64,000 nucleotides of DNA, from contig NZ_CP170723.1 in assembly GCF_043099285.1 (NCBI RefSeq), positions 2,356,001-2,420,000 on the forward strand, given 5' to 3'. Position 1 is the first letter of the stretch. Each line of letters begins with the position of its first letter. Positions 32,552 through 40,804 of the stretch are shown one piece after another. Below the pieces are notes generated by a model. That model saw nothing but the letters and a program-made list of their open reading frames with translations, was not told the DNA's origin and made no database searches. This DNA is from Oryzobacter telluris. Lineage in GTDB: Bacteria > Actinomycetota > Actinomycetes > Actinomycetales > Dermatophilaceae. The position numbers were made by a program, and so were the translations under genes.

Positions 32552-33394
32552 CTAGGCCGGTGGGTGCGCGGCAGCGGTGTCTCGTCGGTCACCCACCAGG
32601 CCGTCGGCGACCGCAACGGCCCGCAGGTCGAGGTCACGCGCCTCGGCCCCGGCAGGTGCACCGCCGCCGAGGTGGGCCGGCCACCACCAGGCGGTTGCGG
32701 GGTCGGCCGGCGGGTCGGGGTACCGGCGCTGGACGTCGGCGAGGAGGTCGGTGACCGCGGAGTGCCAGCGGTCGGTGAGGGAGGTGGCGTCCTCGCCGGG
32801 ACGCGGGTGCAGCGGCTCCCCCACGGCCACGCCCACCCACCGACCCCGGCGCAGCGAGGGGCGCTGGCCCACGGTGAATACGCGGTGCAGGCCCCACTGG
32901 GCGACCGGGACGAGTGGCGCACCGGTCGCGACGGCGAGGTGCGCGGCCCCGAGCCGCAGGTCGGCGCGGTCCTTGAGGTGGAACGCGTGCCCGATCGTCG
33001 CCTCGGGGTAGATGCCGACGACCTCACCGGCCCGCAGCAGGTGCAGCGCGCGCCGGGCGGCGACGGTCCCGCTGCGGCGGTCGACGGGCAGGTGACCCAT
33101 CCCCCGCATCAGCGGCCCGGACACCGGCGCGCGGAACACCGACTCCTTGGCCATGAACCGCACGAGGCGCCCCCGCGCCACGGCCGGCAGGCCGACGACC
33201 ATGAAGTCGACGAAGCTCGCGTGGTTGGCCGCCACGACGACCGGCCCGGAGGCGGGCAGGTGCTCGGCACCCGTGACCTCCAGGCGCAGGCCGAGCAGCC
33301 GGAAGAGCACCCGGCAGACCCGGATGACGACGCGGTAGGTGAGGTCGGGCACGACGGTGGTTCGGAGCCGGCCACCGGGTCGGTTGGGAGCCAC
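32552..33394 (-). CDS. 1-acyl-sn-glycerol-3-phosphate acyltransferase-like protein
   Basis: 280 residues, PlsC-family. The HX4D motif is NHASFVD (H58-D63); block III is IYPEATIG (PEAT replacing the usual PEGT). The segment FMAKESVFRAPVSGPLMRGMG is typical. It should transfer acyl chains to lysophosphatidic acid or a related lipid at the membrane. A GTG at 33394 with AGGAGG 6 nt upstream is the best start; longer in-frame extensions are ignored. Confidence 0.85.
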   Translation of the reverse strand: MAPNRPGGRLRTTVVPDLTYRVVIRVCRVLFRLLGLRLEVTGAEHLPASGPVVVAANHASFVDFMVVGLPAVARGRLVRFMAKESVFRAPVSGPLMRGMGHLPVDRRSGTVAARRALHLLRAGEVVGIYPEATIGHAFHLKDRADLRLGAAHLAVATGAPLVPVAQWGLHRVFTVGQRPSLRRGRWVGVAVGEPLHPRPGEDATSLTDRWHSAVTDLLADVQRRYPDPPADPATAWWWPAHLGGGAPAGAEARDLDLRAVAVADGLVGDRRDTAAAHPPA

Positions 33395-33496
33395 AGACAC
33401 CCTCCTTCCGGGCCAGAGACACGCGCCCCGGCCCGGCGTAGCGTCGGCCGGTGGACCGCTTCGCGGTGGAGCGGACCGAGGAAGGACGGTGGTTCC

Positions 33497-34108
33497 ATGT
33501 TCATTCAGGTCATCCAGGGGATGTGCTCGGACGAGGCGGCGCTGCGGATGCAGATGGACCGCTGGCGCGAGGGCCTCGCCGCGGGCGCCGACGGCTGGCT
33601 CGGCGGCACCTACGGCATGACCGACGACGGGCAGTTCGTCGGGGTCGTCCGCTTCGAGTCGCGCGAGGCCGCGGCCCGCAACTCCCTGCGCCCCGAGCAG
33701 GGGATGTGGTGGGAGGAGACGAGCCGCTGCTTCGACGGCGAGGTCACCTTCCACGACTGCGACGACGCCATCCTCATGCTCGACGGCGGGTCCGACGACG
33801 CCGGGTTCGTCCAGGTCATCCAGGGCCGCGTCGAGGACGCCGAGCGCTTCCGCGCCTTCATGTCCCAGCCGATGGACATGCTCCACGAGGCCCGCCCGGA
33901 GATCATCGGCGGCACGATCGCCATCGACGCCGACGGCTTCTTCACCGAGACGATGGCGTTCCGCAGCGAGGAGGAGGCCCGCAAGGGAGAGCAGATGGAG
34001 CTGCCGCCGGAGATGTCCGAGCAGTTCAACCGCGAGATGGAGCAGGTCACGGACATGCGCTACCTCGACCTGCACCACCCGTGGTTCGCCACGGCGATGC
34101 CGGCCTGA
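33497..34108 (+). CDS. duplicated ABM-like-domain protein of unknown function
   Basis: 203 residues made of two homologous halves: FIQVIQG (2-8) recurs as FVQVIQG near 104, and VRFESREAAARN recurs as MAFRSEEEARKG. Each half resembles the ferredoxin-like fold of the antibiotic biosynthesis monooxygenase (ABM) superfamily, giving an intramolecular dimer. There is no metal or flavin motif. GGAAGGA lies about 10 nt before the ATG, and TAGCGT about 50 nt upstream may be its -10. The gene is followed by a strong bidirectional hairpin shared with the tRNA operon. Confidence 0.75.
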   Translation: MFIQVIQGMCSDEAALRMQMDRWREGLAAGADGWLGGTYGMTDDGQFVGVVRFESREAAARNSLRPEQGMWWEETSRCFDGEVTFHDCDDAILMLDGGSDDAGFVQVIQGRVEDAERFRAFMSQPMDMLHEARPEIIGGTIAIDADGFFTETMAFRSEEEARKGEQMELPPEMSEQFNREMEQVTDMRYLDLHHPWFATAMPA

Positions 34109-34121
34109 CCCCGGACACGAG

Positions 34122-34153
34122 GAAGCCCGCCAGGTGGGAACCTGGCGGGCTTC
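34122..34153. terminator. bidirectional terminator between a plus-strand gene and the tRNA operon
   Basis: GAAGCCCGCCAGGT and ACCTGGCGGGCTTC form a perfect 14-bp stem with loop GGGA. It lies between convergent transcripts: 13 nt after a coding region and 5 nt from the tRNA-Val 3' end. Confidence 0.85.
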
Positions 34154-34158
34154 GTGCG

Positions 34159-34232
34159 TGGACGCGAGAGGACTCGAACCTCCGACCCCCACCGTGTCAA
34201 GGTGGTGCGCTAACCAACTGCGCTACGCGTCC
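34159..34232 (-). tRNA. tRNA-Val (anticodon GAC)
   Basis: Acceptor GGACGCG/CGCGTCC, discriminator A, and anticodon stem CCACC/GGTGG with loop TTGACAC giving GAC. CCA is not encoded. It is the last gene of a three-tRNA minus-strand cluster. Confidence 0.96.
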
Positions 34233-34279
34233 GTGGGGCCGTGCTGAACTGTGCGACTGCTCCGTGCGGGTACTACTCG

Positions 34280-34350
34280 AGGTGGAGACGGGATTTGAAC
34301 CCGTGTACGCGGCTTTGCAGGCCGCTGCCTCGCCTCTCGGCCACTCCACC
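34280..34350 (-). tRNA. tRNA-Cys (anticodon GCA)
   Basis: Acceptor GGTGGAG/CTCCACC, discriminator U as expected for tRNA-Cys, anticodon stem GCGGC/GCCGC with loop CTGCAAA giving GCA. Middle gene of the cluster; CCA not encoded. Confidence 0.96.
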
Positions 34351-34372
34351 GTGGGGGCGGCTTCACCCTCCG

Positions 34373-34445
34373 AGCGGATGACCGGGTTCGAACCGGCGAC
34401 CTCAACCTTGGCAAGGTTGCGCTCTACCAACTGAGCTACATCCGC
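34373..34445 (-). tRNA. tRNA-Gly (anticodon GCC)
   Basis: Acceptor GCGGATG/CATCCGC, discriminator U, anticodon stem CAACC/GGTTG with loop TTGCCAA giving GCC. First gene of the cluster. Confidence 0.96.
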
Positions 34446-34495
34446 GCGCTCTCCGTGCGAAACCCTTGCGGGCCGCGCTTGGCGTGCTCGGGAAC

Positions 34496-34523
34496 ATTAT
34501 CCGATGGCCGAGGGGAACTCCAA
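34496..34523 (-). promoter_or_regulatory. promoter of the tRNA-Gly/Cys/Val operon
   Basis: Minus-strand TTGGAG (34518-34523), 16-nt spacer, GATAAT (34496-34501), about 50 nt before tRNA-Gly. It is the best sigma-70-like match in this area and begins only 6 nt beyond the YihY stop codon. Confidence 0.7.
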
Positions 34524-34529
34524 ACCGGC

Positions 34530-35648
34530 CTAGCGCTCGGCCTCCACCGGGTCCCGATCGCGCGATCGGTGGTCACCGGCCATCGGCGTGAGCGGCCCGC
34601 GGGCCGCCTCCTTGAGGCTGGTGAGGCCCAAGGTGTCGTCGGCGGTGGGGTCGCGGTACCCGTCGAAGGGGTCGCCCCAGCGGTCCCCGGCGCTGCGGCG
34701 GGTCGTGCGGCGCCGGCTGCTCTCGCGCACCCAGGCGGCGAACCGCTCATGCAGGCTGCGCTCCTCGGCGGCCGGCCACAGCTCGCGGATCGCCGCGTTG
34801 AGGGCGGCCCCGATGAGCACGGCGATGGCCAGGGCGTAGAGCCAGATGAGCAGGACGATGGGCGCCGACAGCGGCCCGTAGATCGAGGTGCCGCCCAGCG
34901 ACGCGGCGATGCTCCCGCGCACGACGTACGAGGCGAGCAGCCAGATGACGAGGGTCAGCACCGCCCCCGGGACGTCGCGCAGCCACGGCGACCGGCGCGG
35001 CGTGGACACGTGGTAGAGGCTGGTGAGGCCTCCCACGGTGAGGAGCGTGACGAGCGGCCAGTACAGGAGGTCCAGCGCCGCCCACGGGGTCGGCAGCATC
35101 TGCCCGAGCAGGCTCGGCCCGAGCAGCACCAGCGGGATCGTCACGATGCCGAGCACCAGGGCGAGGATGTAGAGCGAGAACGACAGCGCCCTCGTGTGGA
35201 TGATGCCGCGCACCCCCGACTGCCCGTACATGATCGAGATGGTGTCGACGAAGACGTTGAGCGCGCGCGACCCCGACCACAGCGAGAGCAGGAAGCCGAT
35301 CGAGATGAGGTCGAGGCGGCCGTTGGCCAGGACGTCGTCCACGGTGTCGCCGAGGGTGTTGCGGATCACGTCCTCGGTGAGGAAGCGCGCGGCGTAGGCG
35401 TTGATGTCGGCCTTGACCTGCTCGACCTGGCCCGGGCCGAGCCAGCCACCCACGTAGCCCAGGCCTCCGAAGAGCCCGAGGACGAGCGGCGGCAGCGACA
35501 GCAGGGCGAAGAACCCCGCCTCGGAGGCCAGCCCGGTGACGCGGTAGCGCAGGCAGATCCGGATGGTCGCGACGGCCAGCCTGGCCAGCGGGAGCAACCC
35601 GGGGACGCGGGCGAGCGCCCGCCGGAGGCGCCGCTTGGCGTCGGTCAT
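34530..35648 (-). CDS. YihY/BrkB-family inner membrane protein
   Basis: 372 residues with six hydrophobic segments. The hallmarks are GLASEAGFFALLSLPPL, LPTPWAALDLLYWPLVTL and the last helical pair at SAPIVLLIWLYALAIAVLIGAALNAAI (quoted in part: IVLLIWLYALA). The C-terminal ~80 residues are a hydrophilic, arginine-rich tail. Function is unsettled (proposed transporter or envelope factor; not RNase BN). TACCGT (35655-35660, complement) is 6 nt before the ATG, suggesting a leaderless message divergent from the AidB-like gene 31 nt away. Confidence 0.87.
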   Translation of the reverse strand: MTDAKRRLRRALARVPGLLPLARLAVATIRICLRYRVTGLASEAGFFALLSLPPLVLGLFGGLGYVGGWLGPGQVEQVKADINAYAARFLTEDVIRNTLGDTVDDVLANGRLDLISIGFLLSLWSGSRALNVFVDTISIMYGQSGVRGIIHTRALSFSLYILALVLGIVTIPLVLLGPSLLGQMLPTPWAALDLLYWPLVTLLTVGGLTSLYHVSTPRRSPWLRDVPGAVLTLVIWLLASYVVRGSIAASLGGTSIYGPLSAPIVLLIWLYALAIAVLIGAALNAAIRELWPAAEERSLHERFAAWVRESSRRRTTRRSAGDRWGDPFDGYRDPTADDTLGLTSLKEAARGPLTPMAGDHRSRDRDPVEAER

Positions 35649-35679
35649 GGGGCCACGGTAACCGCCGTACGCTCGGGTG

Positions 35680-37332
35680 ATGCGGACCCACGTCGTCACC
35701 AACGTCGTCCCGGCGCCCCGCGACCTCCACGTCCTGCGCTCCGACGCCACCCTGTCCGACGCGGTCGAGCGCTGGGTGGAGCCGCACGACCCCGAGGGCG
35801 CCGCCTCCCTCGACGACCTCGGCGCCCTCGCCGGGAGCGAGCAGGCACGGGCCTGGGGCGACGACGTCGAGCGGGTGCCGCCGGTGCTGCGCACGCACTC
35901 CCCCACCGGCGAGCGGCTCGACGAGGTGGCCTTCCACCCGAGCTACCACCGCCTCCTGGAGGTGGCCGTCGGCGCCGGACTGACGGCCGAACCGTGGACC
36001 CGCCCCGAGGGCTCGGGCGCGCACGCCCGCCGGGCCGCCGGCTTCCTCGTGTGGTCGCAGGTCGACGCCGGGCACCTGTGCCCCGTCTCGATGACGTACG
36101 CCGCCGTCCCCGCGCTGCGCACCGAGCCCGTGGTCGCCGAGCACTGGGTGCCGGGGCTGGCGTCGCGCACCTACGAGGCGGCCCTGCGACCGGCGGCGGC
36201 GAAGGCCGGGCTGACCGTCGGCATGGGGATGACCGAGAAGCAGGGCGGCAGCGACGTCCGGGCCAACCAGACCGGTGCCGTGGCGTCTCCGGGTGGGCCC
36301 CTCACCGGCGAGACCTACCGGCTCACCGGCCACAAGTGGTTCTGCTCGGCGCCGATGAGCGACGGCTTCCTCGTCCTCGCCCAGACCGACGCCGGCGTCG
36401 GCTGCTTCCTCGTGCCCCGCGTCCTCGACGACGGCTCGCGCAACGACATCCGGGTCCAGCGCCTCAAGGACAAGCTCGGCAACCGCTCGAACGCCTCGTC
36501 CGAGATCGAGCTCGACGGGACGTGGGGCGTGCGGGTCGGCGACGAGGGGCGCGGCATCCGCACGATCATCGACATGGTGGCCTCCACCCGGCTCGACTGC
36601 GTCGTCGGCTCGGCCGCCACGATGCGCGCGGCGCTCGTGCGGGCGGTCCACCACACCCGGCACCGCTCCGCCTTCGGGGCCCTGCTCGTCGACCAGCCGC
36701 TGATGCGCAACGTCCTCGCCGACCTGGCCCTGGAGTCGGAGGCCGCCACCCTTCTCGCGCTGCGCCTCGCCCACGCGGTCGACCAGGGTGAGGGCGAGCT
36801 CAGCCGCCTCGCGGTGGCGCTGGGCAAGTTCTGGGTCTGCAAGCGCACCGCCCCGATGGTCGCGGAGGCGCTGGAGTGCCTCGGCGGCAACGGCTACGTC
36901 GAGGAGAACGGCCTGGCACGGCTCTACCGCGAGGCGCCGCTCAACTCCATCTGGGAGGGGTCGGGCAACGTCAACGCCCTCGACGTCGTGCGCGCCCTCA
37001 CCCGCGAGCCGCCGTCGCTCGCGGCGCTCGGCAAGGAGCTCGCGCTCGCCCGCGGCCACTCCACCGTCCTCGACGCGGCCATCGACGAGAGCGACTCGGT
37101 CGCGGCGCTCGCCCTCGGGCCCGACGGCGCGTGGGAGGCCCGGCGGCTCGTCGAGCGCCTGGCCGTCACCCTCCAGGCGTCACTGCTCGTGCGACACGCA
37201 CCCGGCCCGGTGGCCGACGCGTTCGTCGCGAGCCGGCTGGGCGGAGCGCACGGCAGCACCTTCGGCACGCTCGCGCCGTCGGTCGGTGCGGGTGCGGTCG
37301 ACCTCCTGCTGGAGCGCGCCCTCAGGGCGTGA
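35680..37332 (+). CDS. AidB-like acyl-CoA dehydrogenase
   Basis: 550 residues, in the long branch of the acyl-CoA dehydrogenase superfamily. Seen: GMGMTEKQGGSDVRANQT (FAD/substrate loop), HKWFCSAPMSDGFLVLAQT, and the C-terminal ECLGGNGYVEENGLARLYREAP with SIWEGSGNVNALD, which is the AidB pattern. AidB homologues bind DNA or protect against alkylation in enterobacteria; the actinobacterial role is undefined. ATG at 35680 is preferred over GTG 35677 because TACGCT lies 6 nt before it. It overlaps the convergent PPK2 gene by 11 bp. Confidence 0.88.
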   Translation: MRTHVVTNVVPAPRDLHVLRSDATLSDAVERWVEPHDPEGAASLDDLGALAGSEQARAWGDDVERVPPVLRTHSPTGERLDEVAFHPSYHRLLEVAVGAGLTAEPWTRPEGSGAHARRAAGFLVWSQVDAGHLCPVSMTYAAVPALRTEPVVAEHWVPGLASRTYEAALRPAAAKAGLTVGMGMTEKQGGSDVRANQTGAVASPGGPLTGETYRLTGHKWFCSAPMSDGFLVLAQTDAGVGCFLVPRVLDDGSRNDIRVQRLKDKLGNRSNASSEIELDGTWGVRVGDEGRGIRTIIDMVASTRLDCVVGSAATMRAALVRAVHHTRHRSAFGALLVDQPLMRNVLADLALESEAATLLALRLAHAVDQGEGELSRLAVALGKFWVCKRTAPMVAEALECLGGNGYVEENGLARLYREAPLNSIWEGSGNVNALDVVRALTREPPSLAALGKELALARGHSTVLDAAIDESDSVAALALGPDGAWEARRLVERLAVTLQASLLVRHAPGPVADAFVASRLGGAHGSTFGTLAPSVGAGAVDLLLERALRA

Positions 37333-38362
37333 GGGCGAGCCGGGCCCGCTCGGCCTCGACGTCGAAGTCGGCCGCCGGCCACTTCGGGTCCATCGCCTCG
37401 AGGTGCTCGAGGAGCAGGTTGGTCACGGCCAGCCGGGCGTACCACTTGCGGTCGGCGGGGACGACGAACCAGGGCGCGGCGTCGGTGGAGCACTTCTCCA
37501 GCGCCACCTGGTACGCCTCCATGTAGTCGGCCCAGTGGCCGCGCTCGTCGACGTCGCCGGGGTTGTACTTCCAGTACTTGTCCTCGCGCGAGAGCCGCTC
37601 GGTGAGGCGCGCCTTCTGCTCGTCGCTGGAGATGTGCATCATCACCTTGACGATCGTCGTGCCGTCGTCGACGACCCCCTGCTCGAAGGCGTTGATCTGC
37701 GCGTAGCGGCGCGACCACGTGGTGCGCGGCACGAGGTCGTGGACGCGCACGATGAGGACGTCCTCGTAGTGGCTGCGGTCGAAGACCCCGATGTCGCCCG
37801 GGCCCGGCAGCCCCTTGCGGATGCGCCAGAGGAACGGGTGGCGCCGCTCCTCGGCGCTCGGCGCCTTGAACGAGGTGATCGTGACGCCCTGGGGGTCGAC
37901 GGCCCCCACGACGTGGCGCATGATGCCGCCCTTGCCGGACGTGTCCATGCCCTGGATGACGAGGAGCACCGAGCGCCTGCCGCCGCCCTTGGACTCGGCG
38001 TAGAGGCGCTCCTGCAGGTCGCCGACCCGCTTCTGCAGGTCGGCCATCACGCCCTCGCCGTCGGCCTTGGAGCCGGTGAAGCCCGGGGTGGACGCGGGGT
38101 CGAGGTCGGCGAGCGAGAACCCGGGTCCGACCCGCAGCACCTCGCTCCAGGTGACCGGCTCCACCTCCTTCTCACCGCGCGCCTTCGCCGCCTTCGCGCG
38201 CTTCTTCTCGGCCTTGCGCGCGGCCTTGCCCGACAGGGCTGCGTCGGGCGTCACCTGCTCGGCCGGGAGCGCGCCGGTGGCCGCCACCTCGGCCGTCGGG
38301 ACGTCGCCGCCCTTGCCCTTGGTCGCGCCCTTGGTCTTCGTCGACTTCCCACCCTTGGCCAT
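37322..38362 (-). CDS. polyphosphate kinase 2 family protein
   Basis: 346 residues. The P-loop kinase core has Walker A GMDTSGKGGI (138-147) and the Walker B/lid region FDRSHYEDVLIVRVH (194-208), then HISSDEQKARLTERL. Such PPK2 enzymes phosphorylate nucleotides (AMP, ADP or GDP) from polyphosphate; the subclass is not assignable by eye. A lysine/alanine-rich N-terminal extension of about 68 residues, unlike the core, precedes it. It converges on the AidB-like gene and is divergent from the RibD-like reductase. Confidence 0.9.
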   Translation of the reverse strand: MAKGGKSTKTKGATKGKGGDVPTAEVAATGALPAEQVTPDAALSGKAARKAEKKRAKAAKARGEKEVEPVTWSEVLRVGPGFSLADLDPASTPGFTGSKADGEGVMADLQKRVGDLQERLYAESKGGGRRSVLLVIQGMDTSGKGGIMRHVVGAVDPQGVTITSFKAPSAEERRHPFLWRIRKGLPGPGDIGVFDRSHYEDVLIVRVHDLVPRTTWSRRYAQINAFEQGVVDDGTTIVKVMMHISSDEQKARLTERLSREDKYWKYNPGDVDERGHWADYMEAYQVALEKCSTDAAPWFVVPADRKWYARLAVTNLLLEHLEAMDPKWPAADFDVEAERARLALTP

Positions 38363-38437
38363 CGACGCATCCTCGCAGACACCCGGCCCTCCCGGCAGGG
38401 GTCGTTCCCACGACCCGTGACCTGCGAGACTCCGGCC

Positions 38438-39184
38438 ATGCGCGTCCTCCTCGGCCCTCGCCGGCCGTCGTCCCCGGGGGCGCGGGTCACGGCCTCCGAG
38501 CTCGAGTCGCTCTACGCCTTCCCCGCGGGTCGGCGGTGGGTGCGGGCCAACTTCGTCTCCACCCTCGACGGGTCGGCCGTCGGACCCGACGGGCGCAGCG
38601 GCACCATCAACACCCCGGCCGACAACCGGGTCTTCGCGCTGCAGCGCCGGCTCACCGACGCCGTGCTCGTCGGCGCCGGCACGGTGCGCGCCGAGGGCTA
38701 CGAGCGCGTGACCCCCGTGCGCGGCCGGCAGGTCCCACCGGCCCTCGTCGTCGTCAGCGCCTCGGGCCGGGTGCCCGAGGGCCTGCGCACGCCGACAGAG
38801 GGGCGCGGCGCCGGGCTGTTCGTCACCTGCGCCTCGGCCGGGACCCGCAGGATCGAGCAGGCCCGCTCGGTCCTCGGGGTCGAGTCGGTCCTCGTGGCAG
38901 GCGAGGAGCGGGTCGACCTCGCGGTCGCGCTCGACGCGCTGGCCGACCGCGGCCTCCGGCACGTCCTGTGCGAGGGCGGCCCGTCGCTCTTCGGTGCCGC
39001 CCTGGCGGCCGGGGTCGTCGACGAGCTCGCCCTGACCCTCTCCCCCCTCCTCGTCGGTGGCGACGGCACCCGGGTGACCGTCGGCGCCCCCCTCGGCGCG
39101 CCCGCCGGCCTCGCGGCCACGCCGCGCCTCCTCCTCGAGGAGGCCGGGACGATGCTGGGCCTCTGGAGGGTCTCGCGCCCCTGA
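38438..39184 (+). CDS. pyrimidine reductase-like protein (RibD C-terminal domain)
   Basis: 248-residue protein with the dihydrofolate-reductase-like fold of the RibD reductase domain. Seen: VRANFVSTLDGSAVGPDGRSG, DAVLVGAGTVRAEGYERV and CEGGPSLFGAALAAGVVDEL. In riboflavin synthesis this domain reduces a pyrimidinone with NADPH; no deaminase domain or other rib gene is nearby, so a stand-alone reductase with uncertain substrate is likely. ATG at 38438; the hexamer GAGACT lies 6 nt before it, a possible leaderless variant. Confidence 0.85.
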   Translation: MRVLLGPRRPSSPGARVTASELESLYAFPAGRRWVRANFVSTLDGSAVGPDGRSGTINTPADNRVFALQRRLTDAVLVGAGTVRAEGYERVTPVRGRQVPPALVVVSASGRVPEGLRTPTEGRGAGLFVTCASAGTRRIEQARSVLGVESVLVAGEERVDLAVALDALADRGLRHVLCEGGPSLFGAALAAGVVDELALTLSPLLVGGDGTRVTVGAPLGAPAGLAATPRLLLEEAGTMLGLWRVSRP

Positions 39185-39207
39185 CCTCCGCCGAGGATGA
39201 TCGGGGC

Positions 39208-39570
39208 GTGCGCACCGCCTTCGCCCACGAGGCCCGGCTCGTCCTCGACGAGGACGGCGACGAGCGCGCGCCGGGTGGCGCGGTCACCCTCGCGCTGTGC
39301 GGGTCGTGGGAGCACCCGGGCCCGTGCCCCCTCGCGCCGCACCACACGACGTCCCGACCCGATGACGACGCGCTGGTCGTCCGCGTGGTGTTCGCCTGCG
39401 CGCCGGCCGACGAGGACACCGCCCGCGAGCTGCTCGCCGAGGCGCTCGACGCCGGTGAGCTGATGGGACCCGACGGGGTGCGCACGCGGTGGCGCCTCCT
39501 CCACCAGGGTGCCGACGACCTGCGACCCGACGAGGAGGACCAGGCCGCCCGGCTCGTGGCCGAGCCCTGA
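39208..39570 (+). CDS. conserved hypothetical protein
   Basis: 120 residues. The GTG start lies 23 nt after the RibD-like gene on the same strand, so the two are probably co-transcribed. Sequence contains WEHPGPCPLAPHHT, with a cysteine and three histidines that could bind metal, then an acidic C-terminal half (ADEDTARELLAEAL). I do not recognise a family. Codon use (G/C at third positions) is like that of its neighbours, supporting a real gene. Confidence 0.65.
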   Translation: MRTAFAHEARLVLDEDGDERAPGGAVTLALCGSWEHPGPCPLAPHHTTSRPDDDALVVRVVFACAPADEDTARELLAEALDAGELMGPDGVRTRWRLLHQGADDLRPDEEDQAARLVAEP

Positions 39571-39610
39571 CCCGCCCCCTCGCGGGGCCCTCGGTCCACG
39601 TGCGGAGGGG

Positions 39611-40804
39611 TCAGTCGGCGGCGAACTCGCCGACGAGGGCCTCCCACCGCTCGGGCTCGGTGTTCCACTCCTTGCAGTGCCGCGCCACGTGCCACTCCTC
39701 GAAGCGCACGAGGTCGGGGCGCGCCCGCGCCAGCGCCCGCGACGGACCCGCCGGCACGAACTCGTCGTCGGCGGAGTGGATGAGCAGGATGCGGTGGTGC
39801 AGCTCGTCGGCCCGGTGCACCCAGTCGGTGCGCGCGAGGTCGACGCCCTCGTGCACGCCGAGGAAGCGGTGCCCCCACCGCTGCCGCATCATCGAGCGGG
39901 CCAGGGAGCCGATGTGGCGGGGCAGCCGGTGCTGGCGGGCGTGGTGGGCCAGCACGTCGCCCCAGTCGATGACGGGCCCGTCGAGGACGACGCGCGACAC
40001 GAGGCGCGACAACGGCGAGCGGTCGAGGAACTGCAGGACGATCGCCCCGCCCATCGACCAGCCGCCGAGGAGCAGCTCGGTGGCGCCGCGGGCGACGGCC
40101 TCGACGACCGCGGCCTCGACGTCACGCCACTCGGAGAGCCCGAGCGCGTAGCGGCCGTCGGCGCCCTCGGGGACGCCCTCGTCGTTGCGGTAGGTGGGGA
40201 CGAGGCAGGTCCACCCCTGCGCGAGGAGCGGCGGCATCATCCGGATCGTCTCCTCGCGGCGGGCCCCGCGCCCGTGGACGAGCACGGCCCACCGGCCGGG
40301 GACCGCGTCCTCGGGCGGCGTGACGAGCCAGGCCGGCATGTCGCCGAGCTCGCCCTCGTAGGTGACGTGCTGCAGCGGCATGCCGATGCTGACGTCGGGG
40401 GGCGCCCCGTGGAAGTACGGGTTCCACCGGGCGCCTCCGGGGGCGAGGTAGCCGCGGTCGACGGCGAGGAGCTCGCGCTCGACGGTGCCGGCGGCGGTGT
40501 CGATGCCGAGGACGTCACCGACCCGGACGTGGCCGAAGCCGTCCTCGATCCACAGGCCGTACCGCCCGGGGACCACCGTCTCCGGGGTGATGCCGAGGGT
40601 GACCGTGTGCGCCCCGGCCTTGCGCACGACGACGTCGTCGGGACGTTGGCGGTCGGGGGTGAGGACGCGCCGCGCGAAGTAGGCGGCCGCCGCGAGCGAG
40701 CCCGCCCCGCTCGCGAGCGCCGTGGTGGCGCCGACGGCCGCACCGGCGGCCACGGCCTTGCGGGTCCGGCTGCCGGCCGGGGGCGCCGTGGGGTCGGGCG
40801 TCAC
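39611..40804 (-). CDS. alpha/beta hydrolase with N-terminal membrane-anchor-like segment
   Basis: 397 residues. After a short hydrophilic start, residues ~12-38 form a small alanine-rich hydrophobic stretch that may anchor the protein. The hydrolase domain follows with VHGRGARREETIR (oxyanion region), nucleophile GGWSMGGA, acid in SADDEFVP and histidine in EWHVARH. The substrate is unknown. GTG at 40804 overlaps the ligD stop (GTGA), so it is translated with LigD, although a repair role is not evident. Confidence 0.83.
   Translation of the reverse strand: MTPDPTAPPAGSRTRKAVAAGAAVGATTALASGAGSLAAAAYFARRVLTPDRQRPDDVVVRKAGAHTVTLGITPETVVPGRYGLWIEDGFGHVRVGDVLGIDTAAGTVERELLAVDRGYLAPGGARWNPYFHGAPPDVSIGMPLQHVTYEGELGDMPAWLVTPPEDAVPGRWAVLVHGRGARREETIRMMPPLLAQGWTCLVPTYRNDEGVPEGADGRYALGLSEWRDVEAAVVEAVARGATELLLGGWSMGGAIVLQFLDRSPLSRLVSRVVLDGPVIDWGDVLAHHARQHRLPRHIGSLARSMMRQRWGHRFLGVHEGVDLARTDWVHRADELHHRILLIHSADDEFVPAGPSRALARARPDLVRFEEWHVARHCKEWNTEPERWEALVGEFAAD

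Noticed and set aside
39571..39610. Terminator between the 120-residue protein gene and the convergent hydrolase.
   Set aside because: Only a 4-bp CCCC/GGGG hairpin is present, too weak to annotate with confidence.
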